From: Cydia pomonella
Taxonomy: Eukaryota; Arthropoda; Insecta; Lepidoptera; Tortricidae
Length of the DNA: 64,000 nt
NCBI RefSeq assembly: GCF_033807575.1
Contig: NC_084729.1
Span: forward strand, 6,138,001-6,202,000
Direction of reading: 5' to 3'
Position numbers and translations under genes: made by a program. The notes under the pieces were generated by a model that had not been told where the DNA came from, did no database searches, and was given only the letters and a program-made list of their open reading frames with translations. The stretch's first letter is position 1, and each line of letters opens with the position of its first letter. Of the stretch, positions 1-11,711 are shown piece by piece.

Positions 1-154
1 ATGAAAACCGTAAATCGAGAGCTTTATTCAAAGCTTTCGAAACCCAATCATATCACTTTTAAAATTTGTTTCCCGAAAAATATTCATTGGCCACGTCAGC
101 GGCCGAATGCTTTTTGACACAAATCACTACTTTTGACGAAGTTGTAGACATTTA

Positions 155-291
155 GGACCAGTTGCACCAAACTGTCTGTCACCGTTAAAGCGTTCGCTAA
201 ATTTTATTGTATGGAAAGTTTCATAGTAAACTGCCGCGGCACGCCCGGTGACGTTGATCAGTCAGTCAAGTGCAGATGGTGCAACTGGCAC
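155..291. mobile_element. 137-bp MITE at a TA site inside a monomer (copy 1)
   Basis: The monomer sequence GACATTAAGACGC is interrupted by 137 bp starting GGACCAGTTGCACC and ending GGTGCAACTGGCAC. The ends are inverted (CCAGTTGCACCA against TGGTGCAACTGG). TA lies on both sides (153-154 and 292-293), which fits a Tc1/mariner-type target duplication. It has no coding capacity. Confidence 0.85.
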
Positions 292-1542
292 TAAGACGCT
301 TTCAAACTTACACCAACGTAGGCAGCTATCATAGGCTTTCAGAAAAAGCTTGCAAAACCGACTTTCCTCGCTAACTATAGATATTACATTTGAAAAATAG
401 TTAGCGGCGGAACAATTCTGAAAATACTTTTTAAATGTTGATATATTTCTAGATTTTGCAAAGTAATAATTACATTAATGAAAACCGTTAATCGAGAGCT
501 TTTGTCAAAGCTTTCGAAACCCAATCATATCAGTTTTAAAATTTGTTTCCCGAAAAATATCAATTGGCCACGTCAGCGGCCGAAAGTATCTCGACACAAA
601 TCACTACTTTTGACGAACTTGTAGACATTAAGACGCTTTCAAACTTACACCAACGTAGGCAGCTATCATAGGCTTTCAGTAAAAGCTTTCAAAACCGACT
701 TTTCTCGCTAACTATAGATATTACAACTGAAAAATAGTTAGCGGTGGAACAATTCTGAAAATATTTTTTTAAATGTTGGTATATTTCTAGATTTTGCAAA
801 GTAATAATTACATTAATGAAAACCGTAAATCGAGAGCTTTTGTCAAAGCTTTCCAAACTGAATCATATCACTTTTACAATTTATTTCCCGAAAAATATCC
901 ATTGGCCACGTTAGCGGCCGAAAGTATCTTGACACAAATCACTACTTTTGACGAACTTGCAGACATATAGACGCTTTCAAACTTACACCAACGTAGGCAG
1001 CTATCATAGGTTTTCAGAAAAAGCTTGCAAAACCGACTTTCCTCGCTAACTATAGATATTACAACTGAAAAATAGTTAGCGGCGGAACAATTCTGAAAAT
1101 ATCACTTTTAAAATTTGTGTCCCGAAAAATATCTATTGGCCGAGTAAGCGGCTGAAAGTTTCTTGACAGAAATCAGTGATTTTGATAAGCTTCCAGACTT
1201 AAAGACGCTTAGAAACTTACACCAACGTAAGCCGCTATCCTGGGCTTTCACAAAAAGCTTTCAGAAACGACTTTCTTCGCTAACTATAGATTATGCAACT
1301 GAAAAATAGTTAGCGGCGGAACAATTCTGAAAAAAAAATTTTTAAATGTTGATATATTTCTCGATTATGGAAAGTAATAATTACATTAATGAAAACCGTA
1401 AATCGAGAGCTTTATTCAAAGCTTTCGAAACCCAATCATATCACTTTTAAAATTTGTTTCCCGAAAAATATCCATTGGCTACGTCAGCGGCCGAATGCTT
1501 TTTGACACAAATCACTACTTTTGACGAAGTTGTAGACATTTA

Positions 1543-1679
1543 GGACCAGTTGCACCAAACTGTCTGTCACCGTTAAAGCGTTCGCTAAATTTTATTGTAT
1601 GGAAAGTTTCATAGTAAACTGCCGCGGCACGCCCGGTGACGTTGATCAGTCAGTCAAGTGCAGATGGTGCAACTGGCAC
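1543..1679. mobile_element. 137-bp MITE at a TA site inside a monomer (copy 2)
   Basis: Identical in placement and nearly identical in sequence to the element at 155-291, displaced by exactly 1,388 bp. It was therefore copied by array duplication rather than by an independent insertion. TA flanks it at 1541-1542 and 1680-1681. Confidence 0.85.
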
Positions 1680-3041
1680 TAAGACGCTTTCAAACTTACA
1701 CCAACGTAGGCAGCTATCATAGACTTTCAGAAAAAGCTTGCAAAACCGACTTTCCTCGCTAACTATAGATATTACATTTGAAAAATAGTTAGCGGCGGAA
1801 CAATTCTGAAAATACTTTTTAAATGTTGATATATTTCTAGATTTTGCAAAGTAATAATTACATTAATGAAAACCGTTAATCGAGAGCTTTTGTCAAAGCT
1901 TTCGAAACCCAATCATATCAGTTTTAAAATTTGTTTCCCGAAAAATATCAATTGGCCACGTCAGCGGCCGAAAGTATCTCGACACAAATCACTACTTTTG
2001 ACGAACTTGTAGACATTAAGACGCTTTCAAACTTACACCAACGTAGGCAGCTATCATAGGCTTTCAGTAAAAGCTTTCAAAACCGACTTTTCTCGCTAAC
2101 TATAGATATTACAACTGAAAAATAGTTAGCGGTGGAACAATTCTGAAAATATTTTTTTAAATGTTGGTATATTTCTAGATTTTGCAAAGTAATAATTACA
2201 TTAATGAAAACCGTAAATCGAGAGCTTTTGTCAAAGCTTTCCAAACTGAATCATATCACTTTTACAATTTATTTCCCGAAAAATATCCATTGGCCACGTT
2301 AGCGGCCGAAAGTATCTTGACACAAATCACTACTTTTGACGAACTTGCAGACATATAGACGCTTTCAAACTTACACCAACGTAGGCAGCTATCATAGGTT
2401 TTCAGAAAAAGCTTGCAAAACCGACTTTCCTCGCTAACTATAGATATTACAACTGAAAAATAGTTAGCGGCGGAACAATTCTGAAAATACTTTTTTAAAT
2501 GTTGATATATTTCTAGATTTTGCAAAGTAATAATTACATTAATGAAAACCGTTAATCGAGAGCTTTTGTCAAGGCTTTCGAAACCCAATCATATCACTTT
2601 TAAAATTTGTGTCCCGAAAAATATCTATTGGCCGAGTAAGCGGCTGAAAGTTTCTTGACAGAAATCAGTGATTTTGATAAGCTTCCAGACTTAAAGACGT
2701 TTAGAAACTAACAACAACGTAAGTCGCTATCATGGGCTTTCAGAAAAAGCTTTCAGAAATGACTTTCTTCGCTAACTATAGATATTACAACTTACAACTG
2801 AAAAATAGTTAGCGGCGGAACAATTCTGAAAATATATTTTTTACATGTTGATATATTTCTCTATTATGGAAAGTAATAATTACATTAATGAAAACCGTAA
2901 ATCGAGAGCTTTATTCAAAGCTTTCGAAACCCAATCATATCACTTTTAAAATTTGTTTCCCGAAAAATATCCATTGGCCACGTCAGCGGCCGAAAGCTTC
3001 TTGACACAAATCACTACTTTTGACGAACTTGTAGACATTTA

Positions 3042-3178
3042 GGGCCAGTTGTACCAAACTGTCTGTCACCGTTAAAGCGTTCGCTAAATTTTATTGTATG
3101 GAAAGTTTCATAGTAAACTGCCGCGGCACGCCCGGTGACGTTGATCAGTCAGTCAAGTGCAGATGGTGCAACTGGCAC
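3042..3178. mobile_element. 137-bp MITE at a TA site inside a monomer (copy 3)
   Basis: Same element and same monomer position as the copies at 155 and 1543, starting GGGCCAGTTGTACC here. TA flanks it at 3040-3041 and 3179-3180. The monomer that follows is shortened at about 3292. Confidence 0.85.
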
Positions 3179-5750
3179 TAAGACGCTTTCAAACTTACAC
3201 CAACGTAGGCAGCTATCATAGGCTTTCAGAAAAAGCTTGCAAAACCGACTTTCCTCGCTAACTATAGATATTACATTTGAAAAATAGTTAGTTGATATAT
3301 TTCTAGATTTTGCAAAGTAATAATTACATTAATGAAAACCGTTAATCGAGAGCTTTTGTCAAAGCTTTCGAAACCCAATCATATCACTTTTAAAACAAAT
3401 TTCCCGACAAATATCCATTAGCCGAGTCAGCGGCCGAAAACTTCGTGACACAAATCACTACTTTGGACAAACTTCTAGACATTAAGACGCTTACAAACTT
3501 ACACTAACGTAGGCCGCTATCATGGGCTTTCAGAAAAAGCTGTCAGAAACGACTTTCTTCGTTAACTATAGATATTGCAACTGAAAAATAATTAGCGGCA
3601 GAACAATTCTGAAGATTTTTTTTAAACGTTGAAATATTTCTAGGTTATGGAAAGTAATAATTACATTAATGAAAACCGTAAATCGAGAGCTTTTGTCAAA
3701 GCTTTCGAAACCCAATCATATCACTTTTAAAATTTGTTTCCCGAAAAATATCCATTGGCCACGTCAGCGGCCGAAAGTATCTTGACACAAATCACTACTT
3801 TTGACGAACTTGTAGACATTAAGACGCTTTCAAACTTACACCAACGTAGGCAGCTATCATAGGCTTCCAGAAAAAGCTTTCAAAACCGACTTTCCTCGCT
3901 AACTATAGATATTACAACTGAAAAATAGTTAGCGGCGGAACAATTCTGAAAATATTTTTTTAAATGTTGATATATTTCTAGATTTTGCAAAGTAATAATT
4001 ACATTAATGAAAACCGTAAATCGAGAGCTTTTGTCAAAGCTTTCGAAACTTAATCATATCACTTTTACAATTTATTTCCCGAAAAATATCCATTGGCCAC
4101 GTTAGCGGCCGAAAGTATCTTGACACAAATCACTACTTTTGACGAACTTGTAGACATAAACACGCCTTCAAACTTACACCAACGTAGGCAGCTATCATAG
4201 GCTTTCAGAAAAAGCTTTCAAAACCGACTTTCCTCGCTAACTATAGATATTACAACTGAAAAATAGTTAGCGGCGGAACAATTCTGAAAATATTTTTTTA
4301 AATGTTGGTATATTTCTAGATTTTGCAAAGTAATATTTACATTAATGAAAACCGTAAATCGAGAGCTTTTGTCAAAGCTTTCCAAACTTAATCATATCAC
4401 TTTTACAATTTATTTCCCGAAAAATATCCATTGGCCACGTTAGCGGCCGAAAATATCTTGACACAAATCACAACTTTTGACGAACTTGTAGATATTAAGA
4501 CGCTTTCAAACTTACACCAACGTAGGCAGCTATCATAGGCTTTCAGAAAAAGCTTGCAAAACCGACTTTCCTCGCTAACTATAGATATTACAACTGAAAA
4601 ATAGTTAGCGGCGGAACAATTCTGAAAATACTTTTTTAAATGTTGATATATTTCTAGATTTTGCAAAGTAATAATTACATTAATGAAAACCGTTAATCGA
4701 GAGCTTTTGTCAAAGCTTTCGAAACCCAATCATATTATCACTTTTAAAATTTGTGTCCCGAAAAATATCTATTGGCCGAGTAAGCGGCTGAAAGTTTCTT
4801 GACAGAAATCAGTGATTTTGATAAGCTTCCAGACTTAAAGACGCTTAGAAACTTACACCAACGTAAGCCGCTATCATGAGCTTTCAGAAAAAGCTTTCAG
4901 AAACGACTTTCTTCGCTAACTATAGATTATGCAACTGTAAAATAGTTAGCGGCGGAACAATTCTGAAAATGTTTTTTTTAAATGTTGATATATTTCTCGA
5001 TTATGGAAAGTAATAATTACGTCAATGAAAACCGTAAATCTAGAGCTTTTGTCAAAGCTTTCAAAACCCAATCATATCACTTTTAAAACAAATTTCCCGA
5101 CAAATATCCATTGGCCGAGTCAGCGGCCGAAAACTTCCTGACACAAATCACTATTTTGGACAAACTTCTAGACATTAAGACGCTTACAAACTTACACTAA
5201 CGTAGGCCGCTATCATGGGCTTTCAGAAAAAGCTTTCAGAATTGACTTTCTTCGTTAACTATAGATATTGCAACTGAAAAATAGTTAGCGGCGGAACAAT
5301 TCTGAAAATATTTTTTCAAACGTTGATATATTTCTAGGTTTATGGCAAGTAATAATTACATTAATGAAAACCGTAAATCGAGAGCTTTTGTCAAAGCTCT
5401 CGAAACCCAATCATATCACTTTTAAAATTTGTTTCCCGAAAAATATCCATTGGCCACGTCAGCGGCCGAAAGCTTCTTGACACAAATCACTACTTTTGAC
5501 GAACTTGTAGACATTAAGACGCTTTCAAACTTACACAAACGTAGGCAGCTATCATAGGCTTTCAGAAAAAGCTTTCAAAACCGACTTTCCTCGCTAACTA
5601 TAGATATTACAACTGAAAAATAGTTAGCGGCGGAACAATTCTGAAAATTTCTTTTTTAAATGTTGGTATATTTCTAGATTTTGCAAAGTAATATTTACAT
5701 TAATGAAACCCGTAAATCGAGAGCTTTTGTCAAAGCTTTCCAAACTTAAT

Positions 5751-8700
5751 AAAAAAAAAAAATTAAAATTTAATCTGTTTATTTCATATCAAAAAAAACA
5801 TGCATTTTTCTAACTTAACTACTAATCTTAAATTAAAAAGATTTTTTGAGTTAAGGAGTCTAGGCGTGTAGAATTAATTATACAGTACACTTCATCTTTG
5901 TATAAATTTTCATTATTTTCGCATTTTAAGCATGTGTTTCTTTATCATAGATCTAACTTGCCCACATGTTCGACCTTCTAATGAGCTTACTAATTCATAT
6001 GGAAATCTATTCAATATACGCGGTACAATGCATTTCCATACTCTTCGACCATATTCATTATTTGTTTTTCGGACCTCAAACGTTGGAATGTTATCTAGGT
6101 TACGTAACCGTAAGGGTCGCGTTTTTTTGTTTAAGTATTTTATGCTATTGTAGTATTGGGTTACAATGGATAAGTTTATTTTATCAAATACAGTTAATAC
6201 TCCGCAGTAATTGAATAGATTTTCATAATGGCTTTTATATTTATATTTAATTTTCATAGGTACAATAGTCTTAAGCATACGTAACTAGAGGTTATAGATA
6301 TCATTTAGGTAGGTTTTGAATGATCTTCCATAACTTTCTAGGCCATAGTTTGTAACAGAATCCGCCATAGACATGTAAAGGAGTCTTAATGTATTAAAAG
6401 GGAATTTATGTTTTAGTATACATAGCTTTGATAATATAGATCTAAGTTTATTACATACCCGGTGGATATGTGGACCCCAGTTAAAGTTATGGTCTATAAT
6501 TAGCCCGAGGTAAGTATGTTCTTTTACAATATCGAGTTGATTACATTTACAAGTTGTGCTAGGCATGTGTAGACACTTGTGCTCGTGGGCCACGATCTTT
6601 GGTGTGAAGTTGATTTTTTTATACGGTGAGTGAATGTGCATCAGTTTGGTTTTAGTGTAGTTTAGTGACAGACCTAAGTCGTGGGCCCATTTGCACAGAA
6701 TATCAAAGTCATGCTGCATCATGCTCTGGGCAGTTTTCAGGTTCTCGTGGGCTGTGATTATACATGTGTCGTCTGCAAACTGGTATACAGAAGCATGCTG
6801 GAAAATTTTACACATGTCATTTACATATAGCAGATATTCCGTTGGAGCTAAAATTGAGCCTTGCGCCGTGCCGCATAAGGTCGGAATTAGGTCACTCTGC
6901 TCGCCCGCTATGCTCACGGCGCTGTATCTATTAATATGGTAATTCTTTATAAGATCTAGCATGGGTCCCTGTATACCATTTTGTTCTAATTTTTTATAAA
7001 GTGTAATGTGGTCCAAAGTGTCAAAAGCTTTGCTAAAATCAATCATTACAGCAAGTACATGGTGTTTTTTTTTCCAGATGTTCGTTGATTTCGTCAGTAA
7101 ACAATGATAAGAGTTGTGATGTATTTTTATTTTTTTGAAAACCAAACTGTCTTTCGTGAATTATGCCATTACTTGATAAGAATGAGTTTAATGAGTTTCC
7201 AATATATTTTTCTATGATTTTATCTATACATGATAAGATAGTTATCGGTCTATAGTTGTTTGTATCTGCATGACTACCTTTTTTATGTATGGGTCTTACC
7301 AGCCCTACCTTAAGTTTATCCGGATAAATGGAACGCGATATACATAAGTTAATAAGGTGTGTTAAGACAGGGGTCATTTGTTCGGAGATGTATTTTATAT
7401 CTTTTGCCCTTATTTTATCGTATCCTGGGCTTTTTTTGTCGTCTATTTGGGATATTATTTTATGTACTGTTTGTTCGTTAATTTTTTTTAGACGAAATGT
7501 TAGGTTAGGTGTATTAATATAATGTGTCTCATCAAGTAATGGCACATTACAATTATTTTTTACACTTTTGACATTATCATTAAACTCAATTGCAAATTTA
7601 TTGGATAATTGTTTAGCTTTTAACCTAAATGACTTAATTAATACATCATCAATTGCTTTTACGATTCTCCCTGTCAATTTATTTATAATTTCCCACATTT
7701 TTTTGGGGTTTCTATAGTTTTGGCATATTTCCTTCTTAGTAAAATTATTTCGAGCGTGACAAATTTTCCTATTCGTTCTATTTCTATATTTTTTGTAAAT
7801 AAGCTAATTTTGTTTGTTACTTGGATCCTCTAAAAATATTTTTAAAAGTTCTTTCTTTTTGTTACACATATTTATTAAATTGTCGGTTATCCAAGTGTTA
7901 TCCTGTTTTTTGTTTACAAATAATTTGGATTTGTACGTACATTTAATATAGATTGATTGGTATTTGTTAATTATGAGATCGACTAATTCGTTCGGGTCGC
8001 CGCATCGCAGAGCCGGGCTCCAGTCTATTTGGCTTAATTCTAGTTTGGCTTGGTCGTTATTCAACTTGTTTACTAACTTAAAGGTACTTACGCTCGCAGC
8101 GCTGATAAGAGCGAGTCCGGTTATGTAATGATCGGCCAGCGCATCTCGCACGACAGCAGATCGTACGGAGTGTTCGGGCGCACCTGGCTTGCAGACGTCA
8201 CGAACGAATACGTGATCTGAACAAAATTTGGATATTCCATTTTTATTCGACTCAACTCTGGTAAAGTGTGAGATACAACATTCAAAACCTAGTTCGTTTA
8301 GACTATTTAGGTACGATCTTACAATAGGATTTGTGCACGAAATGTCAATGTTAACATCACCTACTATTATACAATCCGATTGGATGGAATATTTTGATAG
8401 TAACTGCGATAACTCACTAATAAAATTAGTCTTATTTAAGTTCGGTGGCCTGTAGATTGAACATACATTTATTTTACCGCCCTTAAAGGTTTCCACTTCA
8501 CCACACATACACTCGAAATTCACTGTATTCACTGGGATTTTAATGAATGATATACTTTTGTGTGCGTAGACAATAATACCGCCTCCTTTCCTTTGGGTTC
8601 GTAGCTCTGTGTGCATAACATAATCCTGTATATCGAACATACTCGCTATTTTTTCTGTGATGTTAGCTTCTGTGATTATTATTAGGTGTATTATTCGTGG

Positions 8701-8932
8701 GCTGCTGGTGACGATGTATTCCAATTGGGAGTGGTTTTTTATTGTTGACCGTATGTTGACATGTAATAATATTAAATTATTTTGAGCGTCTGCTAAACTA
8801 AACATAAAGTCTGTCCAAGAGTCGTGGAATGTTTCAATAATGTTGGAATTGGGTATATCCATTATTCGTATTGTGTCTATATATATATATATATTATATT
8901 ATTATTGACATATTGGCATCCACTTAAAGATA
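5751..8932 (-). mobile_element. Non-LTR retrotransposon (CR1/Jockey group), nearly complete but dead
   Basis: A ~3.2-kb LINE interrupts a monomer between ...AAACTTAAT and TAATCATATCAC. A short TAAT direct repeat flanks it. The 3' end is at low coordinates, with a run of T on the plus strand at 5751-5762 (the poly-A tail on the element strand). The 5' end lies in a TA/TTA microsatellite near 8880-8905. It encodes an AP-type endonuclease followed by reverse transcriptase. No separate ORF1 is seen, so it is probably 5' truncated or lacks one. Clade assignment is by eye; Daphne/CR1-like is possible. Confidence 0.9.
5913..8862 (-). pseudogene. LINE ORF2: AP endonuclease + reverse transcriptase, interrupted
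   Basis: Reads right to left. The endonuclease segment (8862-7804, 352 codons) has LLHVNIRS near its start, then VCSIYRPPN, the metal-site-type IIVGDVNID, and SDHVFV. A TAG at the end of that segment separates it in the same frame from the RT fingers (LVRPIHKKG, NYRPITILS). A frameshift between about 7145 and 7039 joins this to the palm (MIDFSKAFDTLDH, GTAQGSILAP, catalytic QFADDTCI). A second in-frame TAG near 6285 precedes a C-terminal piece ending at 5913. Two nonsense codons and one frameshift mean the copy cannot make its protein, but identity to an active family could still be high. Confidence 0.9.
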
Positions 8933-10830
8933 TAATCATATCACTTTTACAATTTATTTCCTGAAAAATATCCATTGGCCACGTTAGCGGCCGAAAATAT
9001 CTTGACACAAATCACAACTTTTGACGAACTTGTAGACATTAAGACGCTTTCAAACTTACACCAACGTAGGCAGCTATCATATGCTTTCAGAAAAAGCTTG
9101 CAAAACCGACTTTCCTCGCTAACTATAGATATTACAACTGAAAAATAGTTAGCGGCGGAACAATTCTGAAAATACTTTTTTAAATGTTGATATATTTCTA
9201 GATTTTGCAAAGTAATAATTACATTAATGAAAACCGTTAATCAAGAGCTTTTGTCAAAGCTTTCGAAACCCAATCATATCACTTTTAAAATTTGTGTCCC
9301 GAAAAATATCTATTGGCCGAGTAAGCGGCTGAAAGTTTCTTGACAGAAATCAGTGATTTTGATAAGCTTCCAGACTTAAAGACGCTTAGAAACTTACACC
9401 AACGTAAGCCGCTATCATGAGCTTTCAGAAAAAGCTTTCAGAAACGACTTTCTTCGCTAACTATAGATTATGCAACTGAAAAATAGTTAGCGGCGGAACA
9501 ATTCTGAAAATGTTTTTTTTAAATGTTGATATATTTCTCGATTATGGAAAGTAATAATTACGTCAATGAAAACCGTAAATCCAGAGCTTTTGTCAAAGCT
9601 TTCAAAACCCAATCATATCACTTTTAAAACAAATTTCCCGACAAATATCCATTGGCCGAGTCAGCGGCCGAAAACTTCCTGACACAAATCACTATTTTGG
9701 ACAAACTTCTAGACATTAAGACGCTTACAAACTTACACTGACGTAGGCCGCTATCATTGGCTTTCAGAAAAAGATTTCAGAATTGACTTTCTTCGTTAAC
9801 TATAGATATTGCAACTGAAAAATAGTTAGCTGCGGAACAATTCTGAAAATATTTTTTCACTACTTTTTAATCACTACTTTTGACGAACTTGTAGACATTA
9901 AGACGCTTTCAAACTTACACCAACGTAGGCAGCTATCATAGGCTTTCAGAAAAAGTTTGCAAAACCGACTTTCCTCGCTAACTATAGATATTACAACTGA
10001 AAAATAGTTAGCGGCGGAACAATTCTGAAAATACTTTTTTAAATGTTGATATATTTCTAGATTTTGCAAAGTAATTATTACATTAATGATAACCGTAAAT
10101 CGAGAGCTTTTGTCAAAGCTTTCGAAACCCAATCATATCACTTTTACAATTTATTTCCCAAAAAATATCCATTGGCCACGTTAGCGGCCGAAAGCTTCTT
10201 GACACAAATCACTACTTTTGACGAACTTGTAGACATTAAGACGCTTTCAAACTTACACCAACGTAGGCAGCTATCATAGGCTTTCAGAAAAAGCTTGCAA
10301 AACCGACTTTCTTCGCTAACTTTACATATTACAACTGAAATATAGTTAGCGGCGGAACAATTCTGAAAATTTTTTTTTTTAATGTTGATATATTTCTAGA
10401 TTTTGCAAAGTAGTACATTAATGAAAACCTTAAATCGAGAGCTTTTGTCAAAGCTTTCGAAACCCAATCGTATCACTTTTCAAAGTTGTTTTCCGAAAAA
10501 TATCCATTGGCCGAGTCAGCGGCTGAAAGTTTCTTGACCGAAATCAGTGATTTTGATAATCTTCCAGGCATTAGGACGCTTAGAAACTTACACCAACGTA
10601 AGCCGCTATCATGGGCTCTTAGAAAAAGCTTTCAGAAATGACTTTCTTCGCTAACTATAGATTATGCAACAAAAAAATTGTTAGTGGTGGAACAATTCTG
10701 AAAATATTTTTTTAAATGTTGATATATTTCTCGATTATGGAAAGTAATAATTACGTCAATGAAAACCGTAAATCCAGAGCTTTTGTCAAAGCTTTCGAAA
10801 CCTAATCATATTACTTTTAAAACTTATTTT
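8933..10830 (+). repeat. Satellite array, orientation 1 (between LINE 1 and LINE 2)
   Basis: The monomers continue in the same phase after LINE 1, resuming at TAATCATATCAC. A deletion junction lies near 9858-9865, where AATATTTTTTCAC runs into ACTACTTTTTAATCACTACTTTTGACG and skips the first part of a monomer. No host coding sequence is seen. Confidence 0.93.
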
Positions 10831-11711
10831 TAGTGAACACATTGATAATATAATAGGTAAAGCTTCCAGGTCACTTGGTTTTATAATGCGTAGTTCAGTT
10901 TGTTTTACCCATCCTAAAACTCTGAAAATCTTGTATTGCGCTTACGTGAGAAGCAAACTAGAATACGCATCTCAAATATGGAATCCTCAGTATCAAATTT
11001 ATGTTGATAGGGTTGAGAGATTACAGTCAAAATTTATAAAATTTCTTTGTTATAAAATGCGAGTCAACTATAGTTCTATCGACTATCTCAAGCTGTGTAA
11101 GAAACATCATTTGATCCCACTTGTTAAGCGCCGTGAAATTGCAGATATAGTGTACTTAGTCAATATTATTAAAGGTAATGTAGATTGTCCAAATTTGCTT
11201 AATAAGATCTCTTTTAATATTCCGTCAAGGAGGCTAAGGCATTTTCGTCCCATTAGTAATTACCAAGCTACTACTAGGTATAGGAAAAACAGTTTCATAT
11301 GCAGGGCAGGCATGAGTTTAAATAAAGTTTCTATAAATTGTGATATCGACATATATAATGATAGCATAGCAGTAATAAAAAATAAATTAATTAGACACTT
11401 CATGGGTGACAATAATTCTGGCGCAGGACAAGGCTCGGTGCATTGTTGAATATGTACTCACAGGATTTAACTACTTTTTCTTTTTTAAATTTATTTTTTT
11501 TAAAAATAATCATATATATATATATAGATCTGTTCTTATGCTGTAGGAACTTGTATGTGTAAATTAAGATGGGCAAAAACTTTTTATAATTTATTGTATT
11601 TTTATAAGTGAGAACCTGTAATTGGCTCTGTAATTCTATTGGAAGTTCTAGATATATATAGCGCTGTTGGTTTTCCATATACTAAAATAAAAAAATAAAA
11701 AATAAAAAAAA
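10831..11711 (+). mobile_element. 5'-truncated Jockey-type LINE, 3' end only
   Basis: Inserted at CTTTTAAAAC of a monomer; the array resumes with CAAATTTCCCGAC. It ends in an A-rich tail with repeated AATAAA-like units (about 11686-11710). A TA microsatellite lies near 11512-11526 in the 3' untranslated part. It is on the opposite strand to LINE 1. Confidence 0.88.
10833..11449 (+). pseudogene. C-terminal part of a Jockey-type LINE reverse transcriptase ORF
   Basis: Open frame from the truncation point through a TGA at 11447-11449. Typical post-palm motifs are KASRSLGFIMR, then LYCAYVRSKLEYASQIWNP and VERLQSKFIKF. It lacks the catalytic palm, so it is a dead-on-arrival fragment. The internal ATG at 10886 is not a real start. 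Confidence 0.85.

Larger units (their letters stand above)
1..2593 (+). repeat. Higher-order repeat, 1,388-bp spacing, two copies
   Basis: Positions 1-1098 realign with 1389-2486 almost base for base, including the MITE insertion (155 and 1543) and the variant TTTAATGTTGG-type spacer. The first copy then jumps directly from TTCTGAAAATA to TCACTTTTAAAATTTG at about 1100. The second copy keeps the intervening ~105 bp (about 2488-2593). So copy 1 carries an internal deletion, or copy 2 was made before it. Confidence 0.85.
1..5750 (+). repeat. Satellite array, ~338-bp monomers, orientation 1 (left part)
   Basis: Head-to-tail copies of a monomer that I anchor on the motif ATTACATTAATGAAAACCGT, which ends at 480, 818, 1868, 2206 and 2544 with spacings of 338 bp where no indel intervenes. 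Landmarks in order are AGCTTTTGTCAAAGCT, CCCGAAAAATATCCATTGGC, a GGCC-rich box with CAGCGGCC, GACACAAATCACTACTTTTG, ACACCAACGTAGGCAGC, and the dyad CGCTAACTAT...ATAGTTAGCG. Subfamilies alternate: one has TTTTGCAAAGTAAT before the anchor, another ATTATGGAAAGTAAT, and a third has CCCGACAAATATCC and TTTGGACAAACTTC. The array begins before base 1. No host gene lies inside it; the ORFs of 60-110 codons are monomer by-products. Confidence 0.95.

Noticed and set aside
2262..2588. Minus-strand frames of 87-108 codons at the left of the array, and their plus-strand counterparts further right, as a gene family.
   Set aside because: They are parts of the 338-bp satellite monomer, change frame at each monomer, and many copies are broken by stops. 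No conserved start or domain.
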